35,222 nucleotides of DNA from Actinobacteria bacterium 21-64-8 (GTDB lineage: Bacteria > Pseudomonadota > Alphaproteobacteria > Sphingomonadales > Sphingomonadaceae): the NCBI GenBank assembly GCA_903970225.1, contig CAJCHR010000280.1:1-35222 (forward strand), written 5' to 3'. Positions within the stretch are counted from its first letter, which is position 1. Every line of letters begins with the position of its first letter. Of this stretch, positions 15,423 to 23,135 are shown piece after piece. The notes under the pieces are model-generated. The model ran no database searches, had not been told where the DNA came from, and saw nothing but the letters and a program-made list of their open reading frames with translations. The translations under genes and the position numbers were made by a program.

Positions 15423-16162
15423 GTCAGGGTTTCCTCAAACAAGTTCAGCAGGCGCCGCAAGTGGCGCGCCGATGCGGCGGCATCATACGCGGCAGAGTCC
15501 GCGATCGCGAAGCCGTGACCTGCGCCCGCATAGAATTCTGTCGTGAAATCGACGCCGCTCTCCGCCAGCGCCCGGTCGAGTGTCGCAATCTGTTCGGGCG
15601 GCGCGGAGGCATCCTCATCGGCATGGCCGATATGCACCCTTGCGCGGATCTGCTTCACGAGCAGATGGGGGCTGTCGGCCTCACCCTCTTTCGCGAGGTT
15701 GCCGCCGTGGAACGAGGCAGCAGCGCGCACGCGATCGGGATATTGCGCAGCGAGGCGCAGCGCGAAGCTGCCGGTCAGGCAGTAGCCGACCACACCGACG
15801 CGGCTCGCGTCGATCCCGTCCAGGCGTTCGAGTTCGCCGACGTAAGCGGAAAAATCGCGAAACTGCGCGTCGACGGTCAGCAGTGCGCGGTAGCCCTGGA
15901 GCCGCGCGCGGGTGGCGTCATCGAAGTCGGCGCCCGGCTCGACCTGCGGCGCGGGGGTGCTGCGGTAATAGATATTGGGCAGCAGCACCGCATGGCCTGC
16001 AGCCGCGAACCGTGCCGCCAGATCCTCGTAGACCGGACGCGCGCCGCGAATGTCGGGCAGCAGAATCACTGCGCCGGCCTGCGCGGCGCCCGCATCAGGC
16101 CGAAACAGCCGCGCGTCGATCTTGCCGTCGGGGCCGGAGATCACGATCGACTCCGCGCTCAC
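15419..16162 (-). CDS. Dienelactone hydrolase family protein
   Basis: A 247-residue alpha/beta hydrolase, cytoplasmic by lack of a signal. The nucleophile is Cys128 in VVGYCLTGSFAL, the acid an Asp in GHADEDASAP (182 or 184), and the base His216 in GAGHGFAI, the Cys-Asp-His arrangement of the family. PDIRGARPVYEDLA (36-49) is another family stretch. Substrates range from dienelactones to esters; no aromatic-degradation genes are adjacent. The GTG start at 16162 is supported by where similarity begins and by the GTGA overlap with the 21-codon frame upstream; there is no strong ribosome-binding site, which fits translational coupling. It is coupled downstream to the exported methyltransferase gene. 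Confidence 0.82.
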   Translation of the reverse strand: MSAESIVISGPDGKIDARLFRPDAGAAQAGAVILLPDIRGARPVYEDLAARFAAAGHAVLLPNIYYRSTPAPQVEPGADFDDATRARLQGYRALLTVDAQFRDFSAYVGELERLDGIDASRVGVVGYCLTGSFALRLAAQYPDRVRAAASFHGGNLAKEGEADSPHLLVKQIRARVHIGHADEDASAPPEQIATLDRALAESGVDFTTEFYAGAGHGFAIADSAAYDAAASARHLRRLLNLFEETLT

Positions 16163-16224
16163 GCTGCGGGCTCGCGTAGGAAGGGAATGGCAACGTTGAG
16201 CATGATCGGTCTCGTCTTCATCAT
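16159..16224 (-). CDS. 21-codon frame bridging the pseudogene and the hydrolase (leader peptide or shifted N-terminus)
   Basis: A frame encoding MMKTRPIMLNVAIPFLREPAA starts on an ATG that overlaps the phosphodiesterase-remnant stop (ATGA) and ends on a TGA that overlaps the hydrolase GTG (GTGA). Both overlaps are the coupling pattern used elsewhere in the window. It may be a small coupled peptide, or the original hydrolase N-terminus separated by a frameshift. No similarity is recognised. Confidence 0.25.
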   Translation of the reverse strand: MMKTRPIMLNVAIPFLREPAA

Positions 16225-16774
16225 GGCGCGGAAAGTGGTATCGGCGGCAACTCGGCTTTTGGCAGCGACACGCCGAGTACCGCAGCGATCGTAGGCGCGA
16301 TCGCGCGGATGTCGATAACCCCAAGGTCTCGCTCACGCGCCACGCCTGGCCCATGGATCAGGAATGTCAGCGAAGCTCGGATGCGTAGCCGAGTGGCCAT
16401 GCGTGCCTTTTTTGCCTTGGCGGGGACAGCTCATCGATCCGGTTGAGCGCGGCGTTGGCCTCGGGAGAGCCTGGGCCCGACTTGTGCTCGGCATCCTCGA
16501 GATCGCCGAAATGCACGGTTATGAAGCCTGGGTAATAGAGCTGGATCAGCGTGACCGCGATCCGCGCATCCGCGGCCATCAGTCGCGAAAGATTGGGAGG
16601 CCTGATGCCGCGCTGATCCGCCTCGAGCAAATCTCCGGGCCGCAGCCCGTCGATCGAGACCATCAGCACCGGAGCGGCATGAGCGGCCGGGATGGAGAAG
16701 GTTGCGGCCGCACAGGCGGCGATCCAGCGCGGCCGTATCAGCCGCCTGCGTACGGATTGGAAGGGGACGGGCAT
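16221..16774 (-). pseudogene. Remnant of an exported type I phosphodiesterase/nucleotide pyrophosphatase
   Basis: The N-terminus is intact: signal peptide (AACAAATFSIPAAHA), then PVLMVSIDGLRPGDLLEADQ and PNLSRLMA, the metal-binding start of the alkaline-phosphatase-like family. The frame then jumps straight to RPDFMTAYFTGLD-like sequence (here YYPGFITVHFGDLEDAEH, then GPGSPEANAALNRIDE), skipping roughly 150-170 residues with the catalytic Thr segment. It ends soon after in a wrong frame at 16367. Further down, in another frame (about 16376-16221), the true C-terminus reappears: ASLTFLIHGPGVARERDLGV, IDIRAIAPTIAAVLGVSLP, ending TGA at 16221. So a ~420-residue enzyme has lost two internal pieces. 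Family recalled from typical sequences; the deletions are inferred by comparison. Confidence 0.72.
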
Positions 16775-17017
16775 GTGAACCTTACGCACGATGATCCAGA
16801 GACGGCTGCGCGCTATGCCGTGCCCGGACGGCGGACAAACGAGTTCCGCACCCGCCGCGATAAGAGATTGTCGTAGAAGCACGGGCAGCGCCGGCGCGTT
16901 ACCGGACACGCGATCGTCAAACGTCTTTCGCGACATCGCTCGCTGCGCGTTCATGGTCTCGGCGTCGGCCTGCACGGTCGGGCCCTATTTCAATGCAGGC
17001 TCCGAAAAGCGTCGCGT

Positions 17018-17404
17018 TTAATTGTCGCTCATCCTCTGGACCAAGTGCGCGCGTGAGGCGCCCGGTTCGAACCGGTCCGCGAAATATTGTGTTTCGTGCG
17101 CGACCAGCCCGCCTCGAAACTCCATGATGCTGACGACGTAGGAGGGCACGTCGTCATAAGTCAGCGTGAACTCGGTAACCCACAGATCGCCCGAGCCCGC
17201 GATCCTGCGCACGGCGAACCGCTTGGTGCTGGGCTGCACGGTCCGGCTTTCCCGGATGTTGCGCCGGCCGACGATCCGCTCACCCGATTGCGGATAATCG
17301 AGCACCGCGTCCTCGTGATAGATCACGTGCTCGGCTTCGAAATCGCCGGCATCCGAAGCGGCCCAGTGCCGATCGAGCGCCAATCGCAGGGTCGCCTCAT
17401 CCAT
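17018..17404 (-). CDS. SnoaL-like / NTF2-fold protein
   Basis: A 128-residue small alpha+beta protein of the SnoaL/nuclear-transport-factor-2 fold: LALDRHWAASDAGDFEAEHVIYHEDAVLDYPQSGE is the typical helix-helix start, followed by IVGRRNIRE, DLWVTEFTLTYD and VSIMEFRGGLVAHETQYFAD. The fold is used by isomerases, dehydratases and orphan binding proteins; no catalytic assignment can be made. The ATG at 17404 is chosen because similarity begins there and GGAG precedes it by 7 nt; a start at 17434 adds ten residues. It lies between the phosphodiesterase remnant and the MDR oxidoreductase on the same strand, with spacers of 120-240 bp that hold no other recognisable gene. Confidence 0.75.
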   Translation of the reverse strand: MDEATLRLALDRHWAASDAGDFEAEHVIYHEDAVLDYPQSGERIVGRRNIRESRTVQPSTKRFAVRRIAGSGDLWVTEFTLTYDDVPSYVVSIMEFRGGLVAHETQYFADRFEPGASRAHLVQRMSDN

Positions 17405-17555
17405 CCCGATCTCCGCACCATTCAAGAACGGCATCGCCCCTGCGTGCCGGACAGATCAAGTCGACCCATCGTCGAACACTGCATCGGCCGATCGCAATCG
17501 GCATCGGCCACAACCTTCCGCGCATTGCGCAGGCCGTCGTCGACGTCGCGGCGGG

Positions 17556-18491
17556 TCAGGCCCGAAGCACGATTTTGCCCGGCTTTGCAGGCAGCGCGCC
17601 TTCCAGCATGCGGTGCGCCCGCATCGCCTGATCGAGCGGAAGGATCTCACCGACGAAGGTCTGCAACAGATTCGCTTCGAACCTGCGGCCGAGCGCGACC
17701 AGCGTGTCGCTGCGCACTTCGACGAGCATGAATGACGCGCGGATCCCCGCCGCCGCCGCCAGCGCGGCGTCGGGCTCGGACACTGCCGAGATCAGCGCGC
17801 CGCCCGGCTTGACGTGATCGAACAGCAGGCGCTGGCTCTCTCCGCCAACCAGATCAAGTGCGGCATCGACAGGCTCCGCGCCGGCGAGATCGCGCCCGAC
17901 GATCAGGTCTGCGCCCAGCTCTCGCAGCGCGGCGGCATTTTGCGGGGAGGCCGCGGCAAGCACGCGGATTCCCGCATCGCGCGCAATCTGGACGGCGAAG
18001 CGGCCGACGTTGCCCGCCGCGCCGTGGATCAACACGCTCTGGCCGGCCTTGAGCTTCGCGTGATCGAACAGCATCTGCCAAGCGGTGACCGCAATCACCG
18101 GGACTGAGGCCGCCTCGACGAAGCCGAGCGCTGTGGGCTTGGGCGCGATCATCGCGGCCTTGCAGATCGCGAACTGCGCATAGCCGTCGGTGAAGCGCGG
18201 GTTCGTCGTGCCGTAGACCGCCAATCCGGCGGCGAATCCGTCAACGCCTGCGCCGGACGCGATCACGGTCCCCGCGATGTCCGAGCCGAGCGTGAGCGGC
18301 AGCGGCTGCGGCAGCACACTGGTCCCTCCCCGGATCCAGCCATCCCACGGCCCGACGCTGGCCGCGGCGACCTTGACCAGCACCTCGCCCACATCCGGAA
18401 CGGGCACCGGGATTTGGTCGGCCACGATTGCCTCGGGGCCGCCAAAGGCATGGACCCGCATCGCCAGCATGTCGGAAGGAGTATCGCTCAT
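17556..18491 (-). CDS. Zinc-independent MDR oxidoreductase (quinone oxidoreductase/zeta-crystallin-like)
   Basis: A 311-residue NADP-dependent medium-chain reductase. The GroES-like domain holds MRVHAFGGPEAIVADQIPVP and LTLGSDIAGTVIASG; the nucleotide-binding domain has VLIHGAAGNVGRFAVQIA (about 153-170), the zeta-crystallin form of the Rossmann loop (AAGxVG), then ALRELGADLIV. No structural-zinc cysteines or catalytic zinc ligands are present. The ending GKIVLRA is typical. Relatives reduce quinones, enals or enones. It stands alone, upstream of a frameshifted small gene. A start at residue 8 or 11 (ATG) is possible but the 18491 start is kept for lack of a better ribosome-binding site. Confidence 0.85.
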   Translation of the reverse strand: MSDTPSDMLAMRVHAFGGPEAIVADQIPVPVPDVGEVLVKVAAASVGPWDGWIRGGTSVLPQPLPLTLGSDIAGTVIASGAGVDGFAAGLAVYGTTNPRFTDGYAQFAICKAAMIAPKPTALGFVEAASVPVIAVTAWQMLFDHAKLKAGQSVLIHGAAGNVGRFAVQIARDAGIRVLAAASPQNAAALRELGADLIVGRDLAGAEPVDAALDLVGGESQRLLFDHVKPGGALISAVSEPDAALAAAAGIRASFMLVEVRSDTLVALGRRFEANLLQTFVGEILPLDQAMRAHRMLEGALPAKPGKIVLRA

Positions 18492-18566
18492 GGCCGCGAC
18501 AGTAATCCGGCTTTTGCTGAGCGCAATGCAGGCCGGCGCAGCAGCGGTTCACGTGCCGCACGACCG

Positions 18567-18826
18567 TCAGCCGGGCTTGGGCACTTCGGCGGGCTTGGCT
18601 GCGGCGATGCGCGTCTGCGCTGCCTGCAGGCAGTGATGCAGGATCCCGTAATAGCGCGCGGTCGCGTCCGCGCCGATCAGGAACGGATTGGCCTTCGCCG
18701 CGCCGCCGCGAACCGTGCGACCTCGGCGGCGACTGCTGGCAAATCCGCAGGCGGCCTTGCGGCGGGCGCTGCGGCCATGAGCAGAGCAGCGGCAGCGGAC
18801 AACCATGCGCCAACGCGTGCGTTCAT
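18567..18826 (-). pseudogene. Small exported protein broken by a frameshift
   Basis: From ATG at 18826 a signal peptide is read (NARVGAWLSAAAALLMAAAPA) followed by DLPAVAAEVARFAAA, then the frame hits a stop after 49 codons. In another frame directly after this point, sequence continues as KANPFLIGADATARYYGI, LHHCLQAAQTRIAAAKPAE and ends at TGA 18567. The two halves join if one base is added, or two removed, in the GCGGCGGCG run at about 18698-18709, giving an ~86-residue secreted protein. Whether this is a real mutation or a sequencing error in a GC repeat cannot be told. No family recognised. Confidence 0.5.
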
Positions 18827-19026
18827 GATCCTGCTCCCCGACACATGCCGAATGCCGGCTGCACGATCCGCGGGCGCGATGCCGACAGATCAGGACGCGG
18901 GCCATAAGTGGCGAACGGAAGCCTGAACAATCGCGTGTTCTCATACGCATATTCTCGCAGGCGATAGGGCGATCGACGCCACGATCGTCCGCGGCACGGT
19001 CCGCTGTGCGAAAAGCGGCGACAGTT

Positions 19027-19102
19027 TGGTGAGCCCTGCGCGGTTCGAACGCGCGACCTACTGATTAAAAGTCAGTTGCTCTACCGACTGAGCTAAGGGC
19101 CC
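19027..19102 (-). tRNA. tRNA-Lys (anticodon TTT)
   Basis: The minus strand reads GGGCCCTTAGCTCAG... with a 7-bp acceptor stem (GGGCCCT/AGGGCTC, one G-U pair), D-arm TAGCTCAGTCGGTAGAGC, anticodon arm ACTGA-CTTTTAA-TCAGT with anticodon TTT, T-arm with GTTCGAA, and an encoded CCA end. Length is 76 nt including CCA. It lies 12 bp after the folK stop on the same strand. Confidence 0.97.
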
Positions 19103-19114
19103 CCAGCGGTGCGC

Positions 19115-19612
19115 TCACCTAGGGGCGTGGCGGGGGCGGGTCAAGCGCGCGGCGAGGTGGCGGGAGGTGAGGCCGGTTATCGGGTCGCGCCAGCCGGGGG
19201 CGATGCGCGATGCGGGGCCCAGGACGAAGGCGCGCTCGCGGTATTCGAGATGGGGGATCGTGAGGCCCGGTCCGGACCAGGGGCCACCACTCCAGAGTAC
19301 GATATCGAGATCGAGCACCCGCGCGCTCCAGCGCTGCCCGCGGCGATGCCGACCGAACGCGTGCTCGATCCATTGCAGCGCCGATAGCACCGCGTCGGGA
19401 TCGAGCGCGGTGCGAATCGTCGCTGCGGTGTTGGCATAGCGGCGGCGCGAGGGTCCGAGCGGGGCGCTGCGGATGATGGCCGAGGCGTGTTCGATCGCCA
19501 GGCCAGCCTCCGCAAGCGCGATCAATGCCGCGCCTAACACCTGCTCGGGCCGGCCATGGCGATGATGCCGGACGTTCGAGCCGAGCGCGATCAGGTAGCG
19601 CTGCTCGCTCAC
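19115..19612 (-). CDS. folK: 2-amino-4-hydroxy-6-hydroxymethyldihydropteridine pyrophosphokinase
   Basis: HPPK transfers pyrophosphate from ATP to hydroxymethyl-dihydropterin in folate synthesis. The 165-residue protein has YLIALGSNV at the start (family ALGSN), an SAIIRSAPLGPS stretch, YANTAATIRT (NxA/V), LQWIEHAFGR and the signature RWSARVLDLDIVLW (about 93-106) with the two Mg-binding Asp residues. IPHLEYRERAFVLGP matches the conserved PHxxxxxRxFVLxP segment. It follows the amidase gene by 4 bp and precedes tRNA-Lys, so it is probably the distal gene of a two-gene unit. Confidence 0.93.
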   Translation of the reverse strand: MSEQRYLIALGSNVRHHRHGRPEQVLGAALIALAEAGLAIEHASAIIRSAPLGPSRRRYANTAATIRTALDPDAVLSALQWIEHAFGRHRRGQRWSARVLDLDIVLWSGGPWSGPGLTIPHLEYRERAFVLGPASRIAPGWRDPITGLTSRHLAARLTRPRHAPR

Positions 19613-19616
19613 CGGC

Positions 19617-20483
19617 TCAAACCTCGGCGCTGATCAGGCCGTAGAGCTGCGGGCGGCGATCGCGGAAGAAGCCCATGCCGGCGCGGTGCTTCGCGGCGCG
19701 GGCGAGATCGATCGTCGCCACCAGTGCGCCGGTGCCCTCGCCGCCGAACTCGGTGAGATAATCGCCCCATTCGTCGGTGATGAAGCTGTGGCCATAGAAG
19801 CACTGCGCCGCGCCGCCGTGCTCCTGTTCCGCGCCGATGCGGTTCGCGGCGATCACCGGCATGCAGTTCGAGACCGCATGCCCCAGCATTGCGCGGCGCC
19901 ACATGCGGCTGGTGTCGAGATCGCCGTCGTAAGGCTCGGAGCCGATCGCGGTGGGGTAGAACAACAGCTCCGCGCCCATCAGCGCCATGACGCGCGCGGT
20001 CTCGGGGTACCATTGGTCCCAGCAGATTCCGACGCCGATGCGCGTGCCGAACACATCCCAGACCTTGAAGCCGTCCGCGCCGGGGCGGAAATAATACTTC
20101 TCCTCGTAGCCCGGCCCGTCGGGGATATGGCTCTTGCGGTACGTCCCCATGATCTCGCCGTCGGGGCCGATCATCGCCATCGTGTTGAAATAGTGGTGCC
20201 CGTCCCGCTCGAAGAAGCTGGTCGGGATCGCGACCTTGAGCTTCGCCGCAAGGCTGCGCATCGCGATCACCGAGGGGTGCTCGGCCGTCGGCCGGGCAAG
20301 AGCAAACAGCTCTTCCTCTTCGGTCTTGCAGAAGTAGGGGCCGGAGAACAGCTCGGGCGGCAGGATGACTTGCGCGCCGCGCGCGGCCGCATCCTCGACC
20401 AGCGCGCAGACCGCGTCGATGTTGGTGCGCTCGTCGGTCGAGCCCAGCGCGAGCTGGAGGGCGGCTACGGTGATTTCGGCCAT
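19617..20483 (-). CDS. aguB: N-carbamoylputrescine amidase (nitrilase superfamily)
   Basis: A 288-residue carbon-nitrogen hydrolase that converts N-carbamoylputrescine to putrescine, ammonia and CO2 in the agmatine route. The catalytic Glu-Lys-Cys triad is Glu44 (PPELFSGPYFC), Lys117 (YRKSHIPDGPGYEEKYYF) and Cys154 (GVGICWDQWYPE). The PELFSGPYFC and YRKSHIPDGPGY stretches are characteristic of this sub-family over general nitrilases, and MWRRAMLGHAVSN supports it. No agmatine deiminase gene is visible in the window. It is divergent from msrA across about 100 bp and leads folK. Confidence 0.88.
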   Translation of the reverse strand: MAEITVAALQLALGSTDERTNIDAVCALVEDAAARGAQVILPPELFSGPYFCKTEEEELFALARPTAEHPSVIAMRSLAAKLKVAIPTSFFERDGHHYFNTMAMIGPDGEIMGTYRKSHIPDGPGYEEKYYFRPGADGFKVWDVFGTRIGVGICWDQWYPETARVMALMGAELLFYPTAIGSEPYDGDLDTSRMWRRAMLGHAVSNCMPVIAANRIGAEQEHGGAAQCFYGHSFITDEWGDYLTEFGGEGTGALVATIDLARAAKHRAGMGFFRDRRPQLYGLISAEV

Positions 20484-20584
20484 GAGCGCTCAGGTAGCAA
20501 TCGTAAGCGCCGCGGTGAAGGGCGCCCTGACAAGCGCGCCGCGAATTCCTATATTCCGCTCAACCCATCGAAAGGCGAAAAGAC

Positions 20585-21124
20585 ATGAGCGAGACTGAAA
20601 AGGCGATCGTCGCCGGCGGCTGTTTCTGGTGCACCGAGGCGGTGTTCCGCGACGTGATCGGCGTGACCAAGGTCGAGAGCGGCTACACCGGCGGCGCGAC
20701 CGCCAACCCGACGTACAAGCAGGTCTGCGGCGGCCAGACCGGCCATGCCGAGGCGATTGCGGTGACGTTCGATCCTGCAGTGATCACGCTGCCCGAGATC
20801 TTCGACGTGTTCCTGGGCACGCACGATCCCTCGCAGCTCAACCGCCAGGGCAACGACGTCGGCACGCAGTACCGCTCGGCGATCTTCCCGCTCGACGATG
20901 CGCAGCGCGCCGAGGCCGAAGCCGCGATCGCGCGCTGGAACGACGAGCACGCCGGGCAGAAGGCAGTGACCACGATCGAACCGCTGGGCGACTGGTATCC
21001 GGCCGAGGACTATCACCAGGAATACTGGGACGGCGAAGGCCAGCGCAATCCCTACTGCCTGGCGGTGATCCCGCCCAAGCTGCTGAAACTGCGCAAGAGC
21101 TTCGCGGCCAAAGTGAAGGCCTGA
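20585..21124 (+). CDS. msrA: Peptide-methionine (S)-S-oxide reductase MsrA
   Basis: Cytoplasmic repair enzyme that reduces the S-epimer of methionine sulfoxide. The catalytic motif GGCFWC is at 11-16 (nucleophile Cys13). ESGYTGG, GHAEAIAVTFDP and HDPSQLNRQGNDVGTQYRS are family signatures, and AEDYHQEYW near the end closes the active site. A single further Cys (in NPYCLAVI) may act as the resolving residue. The 179-residue length is normal. It stands alone between two minus-strand units and converges, 2 bp apart, with the rsmB-like gene. Confidence 0.95.
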   Translation: MSETEKAIVAGGCFWCTEAVFRDVIGVTKVESGYTGGATANPTYKQVCGGQTGHAEAIAVTFDPAVITLPEIFDVFLGTHDPSQLNRQGNDVGTQYRSAIFPLDDAQRAEAEAAIARWNDEHAGQKAVTTIEPLGDWYPAEDYHQEYWDGEGQRNPYCLAVIPPKLLKLRKSFAAKVKA

Positions 21125-21126
21125 GG

Positions 21127-22371
21127 CTAGGCGGCGCGCCAGCGGGCTATGGTGAAGCCGTCGAGCCCGCCCGCCTGGGGGAGCATGCCCGGATCGGTGC
21201 GCAAAGTGCCGTCGGGGGTCGGCATCAGGAAATCCGGCAATTCGCCGGACTCGATCGGGTCGCGCACGAGGCTGGGCGGGGGCACAATGCCGTCGCCCTC
21301 CTCAGGTTCGAGCGAACACACGGCATAGACCAGCCGGCCGCCAGGGCTCAGCCATCCGGCCGCGCGGGCAAGCATCCGCGTCTGGAGTTGCGCCATCTCG
21401 GCGATCTGGCGCGGGAAGATGCGGTGGAGCACGTCGGGATGGCGGCGGCAGGTGCCCGTCGCGGTGCACGGCGCATCGAGCAGGATCGCGTCGAAGGCCT
21501 CGGGCGGTTCCCACACCAGAGCATCGGCGGCGATCACGTCCGCGGACAGGTTCGTCCGCGCGAGGTTCTGGCGCACGCGTTCCAGCCGCTTGTCGCTGAT
21601 GTCGAGCGCGGTGACCTGCCAGCCGGCGGACGCCAGCTGCAGCGTCTTGCCCCCCGGCGCGGCGCAAAGATCGAGCACGCGGCGTCCGCCTTTTCCATTG
21701 GCGCCCGCACCAAGCAGCCGCGCCGGCAGGCTCGCGGCGAGGTCCTGCACCCACCATGCGCCTTCGCCGAAGCCGGCGAGATCCTCGATCGGCGTGCCGC
21801 GAGGGAGCCGGATGTGGCCGGGAAGCAGCGACACGCCGCCCAGGCGCTCGGCCCACAGCGCGGTCTCTGCAGGCTCGCGCAGGACAAGGTCGAGCGGCGG
21901 CGGTTCGGCAAGGCCCTGCGCGATGGTTCGGGCGTGTTCGCCCCAGCGTTCGGCGACGGCTTCGGGCAGCGTCGGGAACGCCGGGAGGGCGGCACCTTGC
22001 TTCGCCAGGGTCGAAAAGACCCCGTGCGCCAGCCGCTTCGGGCCGCCGACCAGCAACGGCAACGCGGTCGCGATCACCGCGTGCGGGGGTACGCCCAGCC
22101 GTAGCCATTGCACCAGCATCAGCCGCAGCACCGCGCGCGGCTTGGCGTCGTCGGGCAGGCGCTGGTTGGTGGCGCTATCGATCAGCGAGTCGAGATCGAC
22201 CAGCCAGCGCAGCGTTTCCGCCGCGATCGCCCGCGCAAGCGCGCGGTCGGCGGGGGCGGGCAGGCCGTTCGCCGCGCCGCCCGCGCGGTCGAGCGTCTCG
22301 CCGCGGCGCAGCACCGCATCGCACATCCTGAGCGCCGCGCGGCGCGCCTCGAAACCGGGGACGTCATCCAT
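21127..22371 (-). CDS. RsmB/NOP-family rRNA (cytosine-C5) methyltransferase
   Basis: A 414-residue RNA m5C methyltransferase. The first ~140 residues are a NusB-like RNA-binding domain (ARRAALRMCDAVLRRGE, LPDDAKPRAVLRLMLVQWLRLGVPPHAVI in part). The catalytic domain has the SAM loop LDLCAAPGGKTLQLAS, ALDISDKRLERV, the motif IV Cys in LDAPCTATGTCRRHPDV and the motif VI nucleophile Cys in LVYAVCSLEPEEG. This two-Cys layout is that of RsmB (16S C967). Some alphaproteobacteria have several paralogues, so the exact target is not certain. The ATG at 22371 is preferred to one at 22443 because family similarity begins there. Divergent from the DUF1674 gene. Confidence 0.9.
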   Translation of the reverse strand: MDDVPGFEARRAALRMCDAVLRRGETLDRAGGAANGLPAPADRALARAIAAETLRWLVDLDSLIDSATNQRLPDDAKPRAVLRLMLVQWLRLGVPPHAVIATALPLLVGGPKRLAHGVFSTLAKQGAALPAFPTLPEAVAERWGEHARTIAQGLAEPPPLDLVLREPAETALWAERLGGVSLLPGHIRLPRGTPIEDLAGFGEGAWWVQDLAASLPARLLGAGANGKGGRRVLDLCAAPGGKTLQLASAGWQVTALDISDKRLERVRQNLARTNLSADVIAADALVWEPPEAFDAILLDAPCTATGTCRRHPDVLHRIFPRQIAEMAQLQTRMLARAAGWLSPGGRLVYAVCSLEPEEGDGIVPPPSLVRDPIESGELPDFLMPTPDGTLRTDPGMLPQAGGLDGFTIARWRAA

Positions 22372-22472
22372 GGCGCCCGCGCCTAGGGTCTTTTCCCCTT
22401 GCGGGGAAGCGGCAGCGGCAAGCCGGTGCGTAGGCGATTGCATCGCCGCGCCGGCGCGCCCACATGCAGGTC

Positions 22473-22640
22473 ATGACGCAACGCGCGACCAAACGGCCCG
22501 AACGCTTCGAAAAGCCCGCCCACTGGGACACGGCCCCTGCGCCCAAGCCCGCCGAAGCCAAGGCCGAGGAAGACCCCGACGGCCTATCCCCCACACGCTA
22601 CGGGGACTGGGTGCACAACGGCATCGCCATCGATTTCTGA
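22473..22640 (+). CDS. DUF1674 / SDHAF4-like protein (succinate dehydrogenase assembly)
   Basis: A 55-residue protein with a charged, Pro/Ala-rich N-terminal part and the diagnostic C-terminus SPTRYGDWVHNGIAIDF. In the family (eukaryotic Sdh8/SDHAF4) this motif binds flavinylated succinate dehydrogenase subunit A during complex II assembly. Role in bacteria is inferred from homology. An in-frame ATG at 22464 would add three residues. It is divergent from the rsmB-like gene and followed by a long spacer, so it is probably monocistronic. No sdh genes are in the window. Confidence 0.85.
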   Translation: MTQRATKRPERFEKPAHWDTAPAPKPAEAKAEEDPDGLSPTRYGDWVHNGIAIDF

Positions 22641-22662
22641 TTCGCTCGGCGAAGGGACCGAC

Positions 22663-22860
22663 GCTCACGCCAAGACGCCAAGATCCCGCACCAAGCGGCG
22701 CGGCCGCGGGTTTCATGAGGAATGGTTCTTGTGGGAGAGGGGCAATGATGCCTTGGGCAAAGCATCCTGGCGTCTTTGTGCGAGCACAAAGACGCATAGC
22801 GATCTCTGGGTGCGGGTGGGCTTCGCGCAGAAGAATGGATTCACGCAGAGGCGCAGAGAA
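22663..22860. repeat. Intergenic repeat cluster in the long spacer after DUF1674
   Basis: The 22641-23135 spacer (about 495 bp) has no recognisable gene. Its first part holds three related motifs: GCTCACGCCAAGACGCCAAG (from 22663), a perfect inverted repeat GCGTCTTTGTGC-GA-GCACAAAGACGC (22770-22795) and CACGCAGAGGCGCAGAGA (22842-22859). Such CGCAGAGxCGCAGAG and GCGTCTTxGCG motifs recur between genes in many bacterial genomes. The remaining 22861-23135 is G+C-rich without dyads or frames I can support. Confidence 0.5.
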
Positions 22861-23135
22861 ATAGAGCCCGCGACTAAGCCGCCATTCGATCAAAGCCACC
22901 ACGGGGCGGCAACGTGGAGGGCTCGCACCCGGCACGCCGTCGGGGCACGCCCCGAATTCATGCTCGAGACCGCGGCGCGGCATCGTGCGAAGTGCGCCGG
23001 CTGCTGTGCGGGGTCATAGAGAAGGCCTTCGCATCCCGCACTTATCGGCCGGGAAGAATAACCTATTTGGTTGTTTATGTCGAGTCGGAAGGGACTGGAT
23101 ATGCTTCCTGTCCTCTCCTATACGCGGAAGGGCGC

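Noticed and set aside
16791-17021. Plus-strand frame ending with VSASACTVGPYF, resembling the lipobox of NodT outer-membrane factors
   Set aside because: The similarity is about ten residues, is followed by a stop, and no other part of such a protein is present; taken as chance.
19027-19102. tRNA-Lys as an integration site for a mobile element
   Set aside because: No integrase, no duplicated tRNA 3' end and ordinary housekeeping genes on the folK side.
22861-23135. Possible CRISPR or other array in the long spacer
   Set aside because: No regularly spaced direct repeats are seen here or elsewhere in the window.
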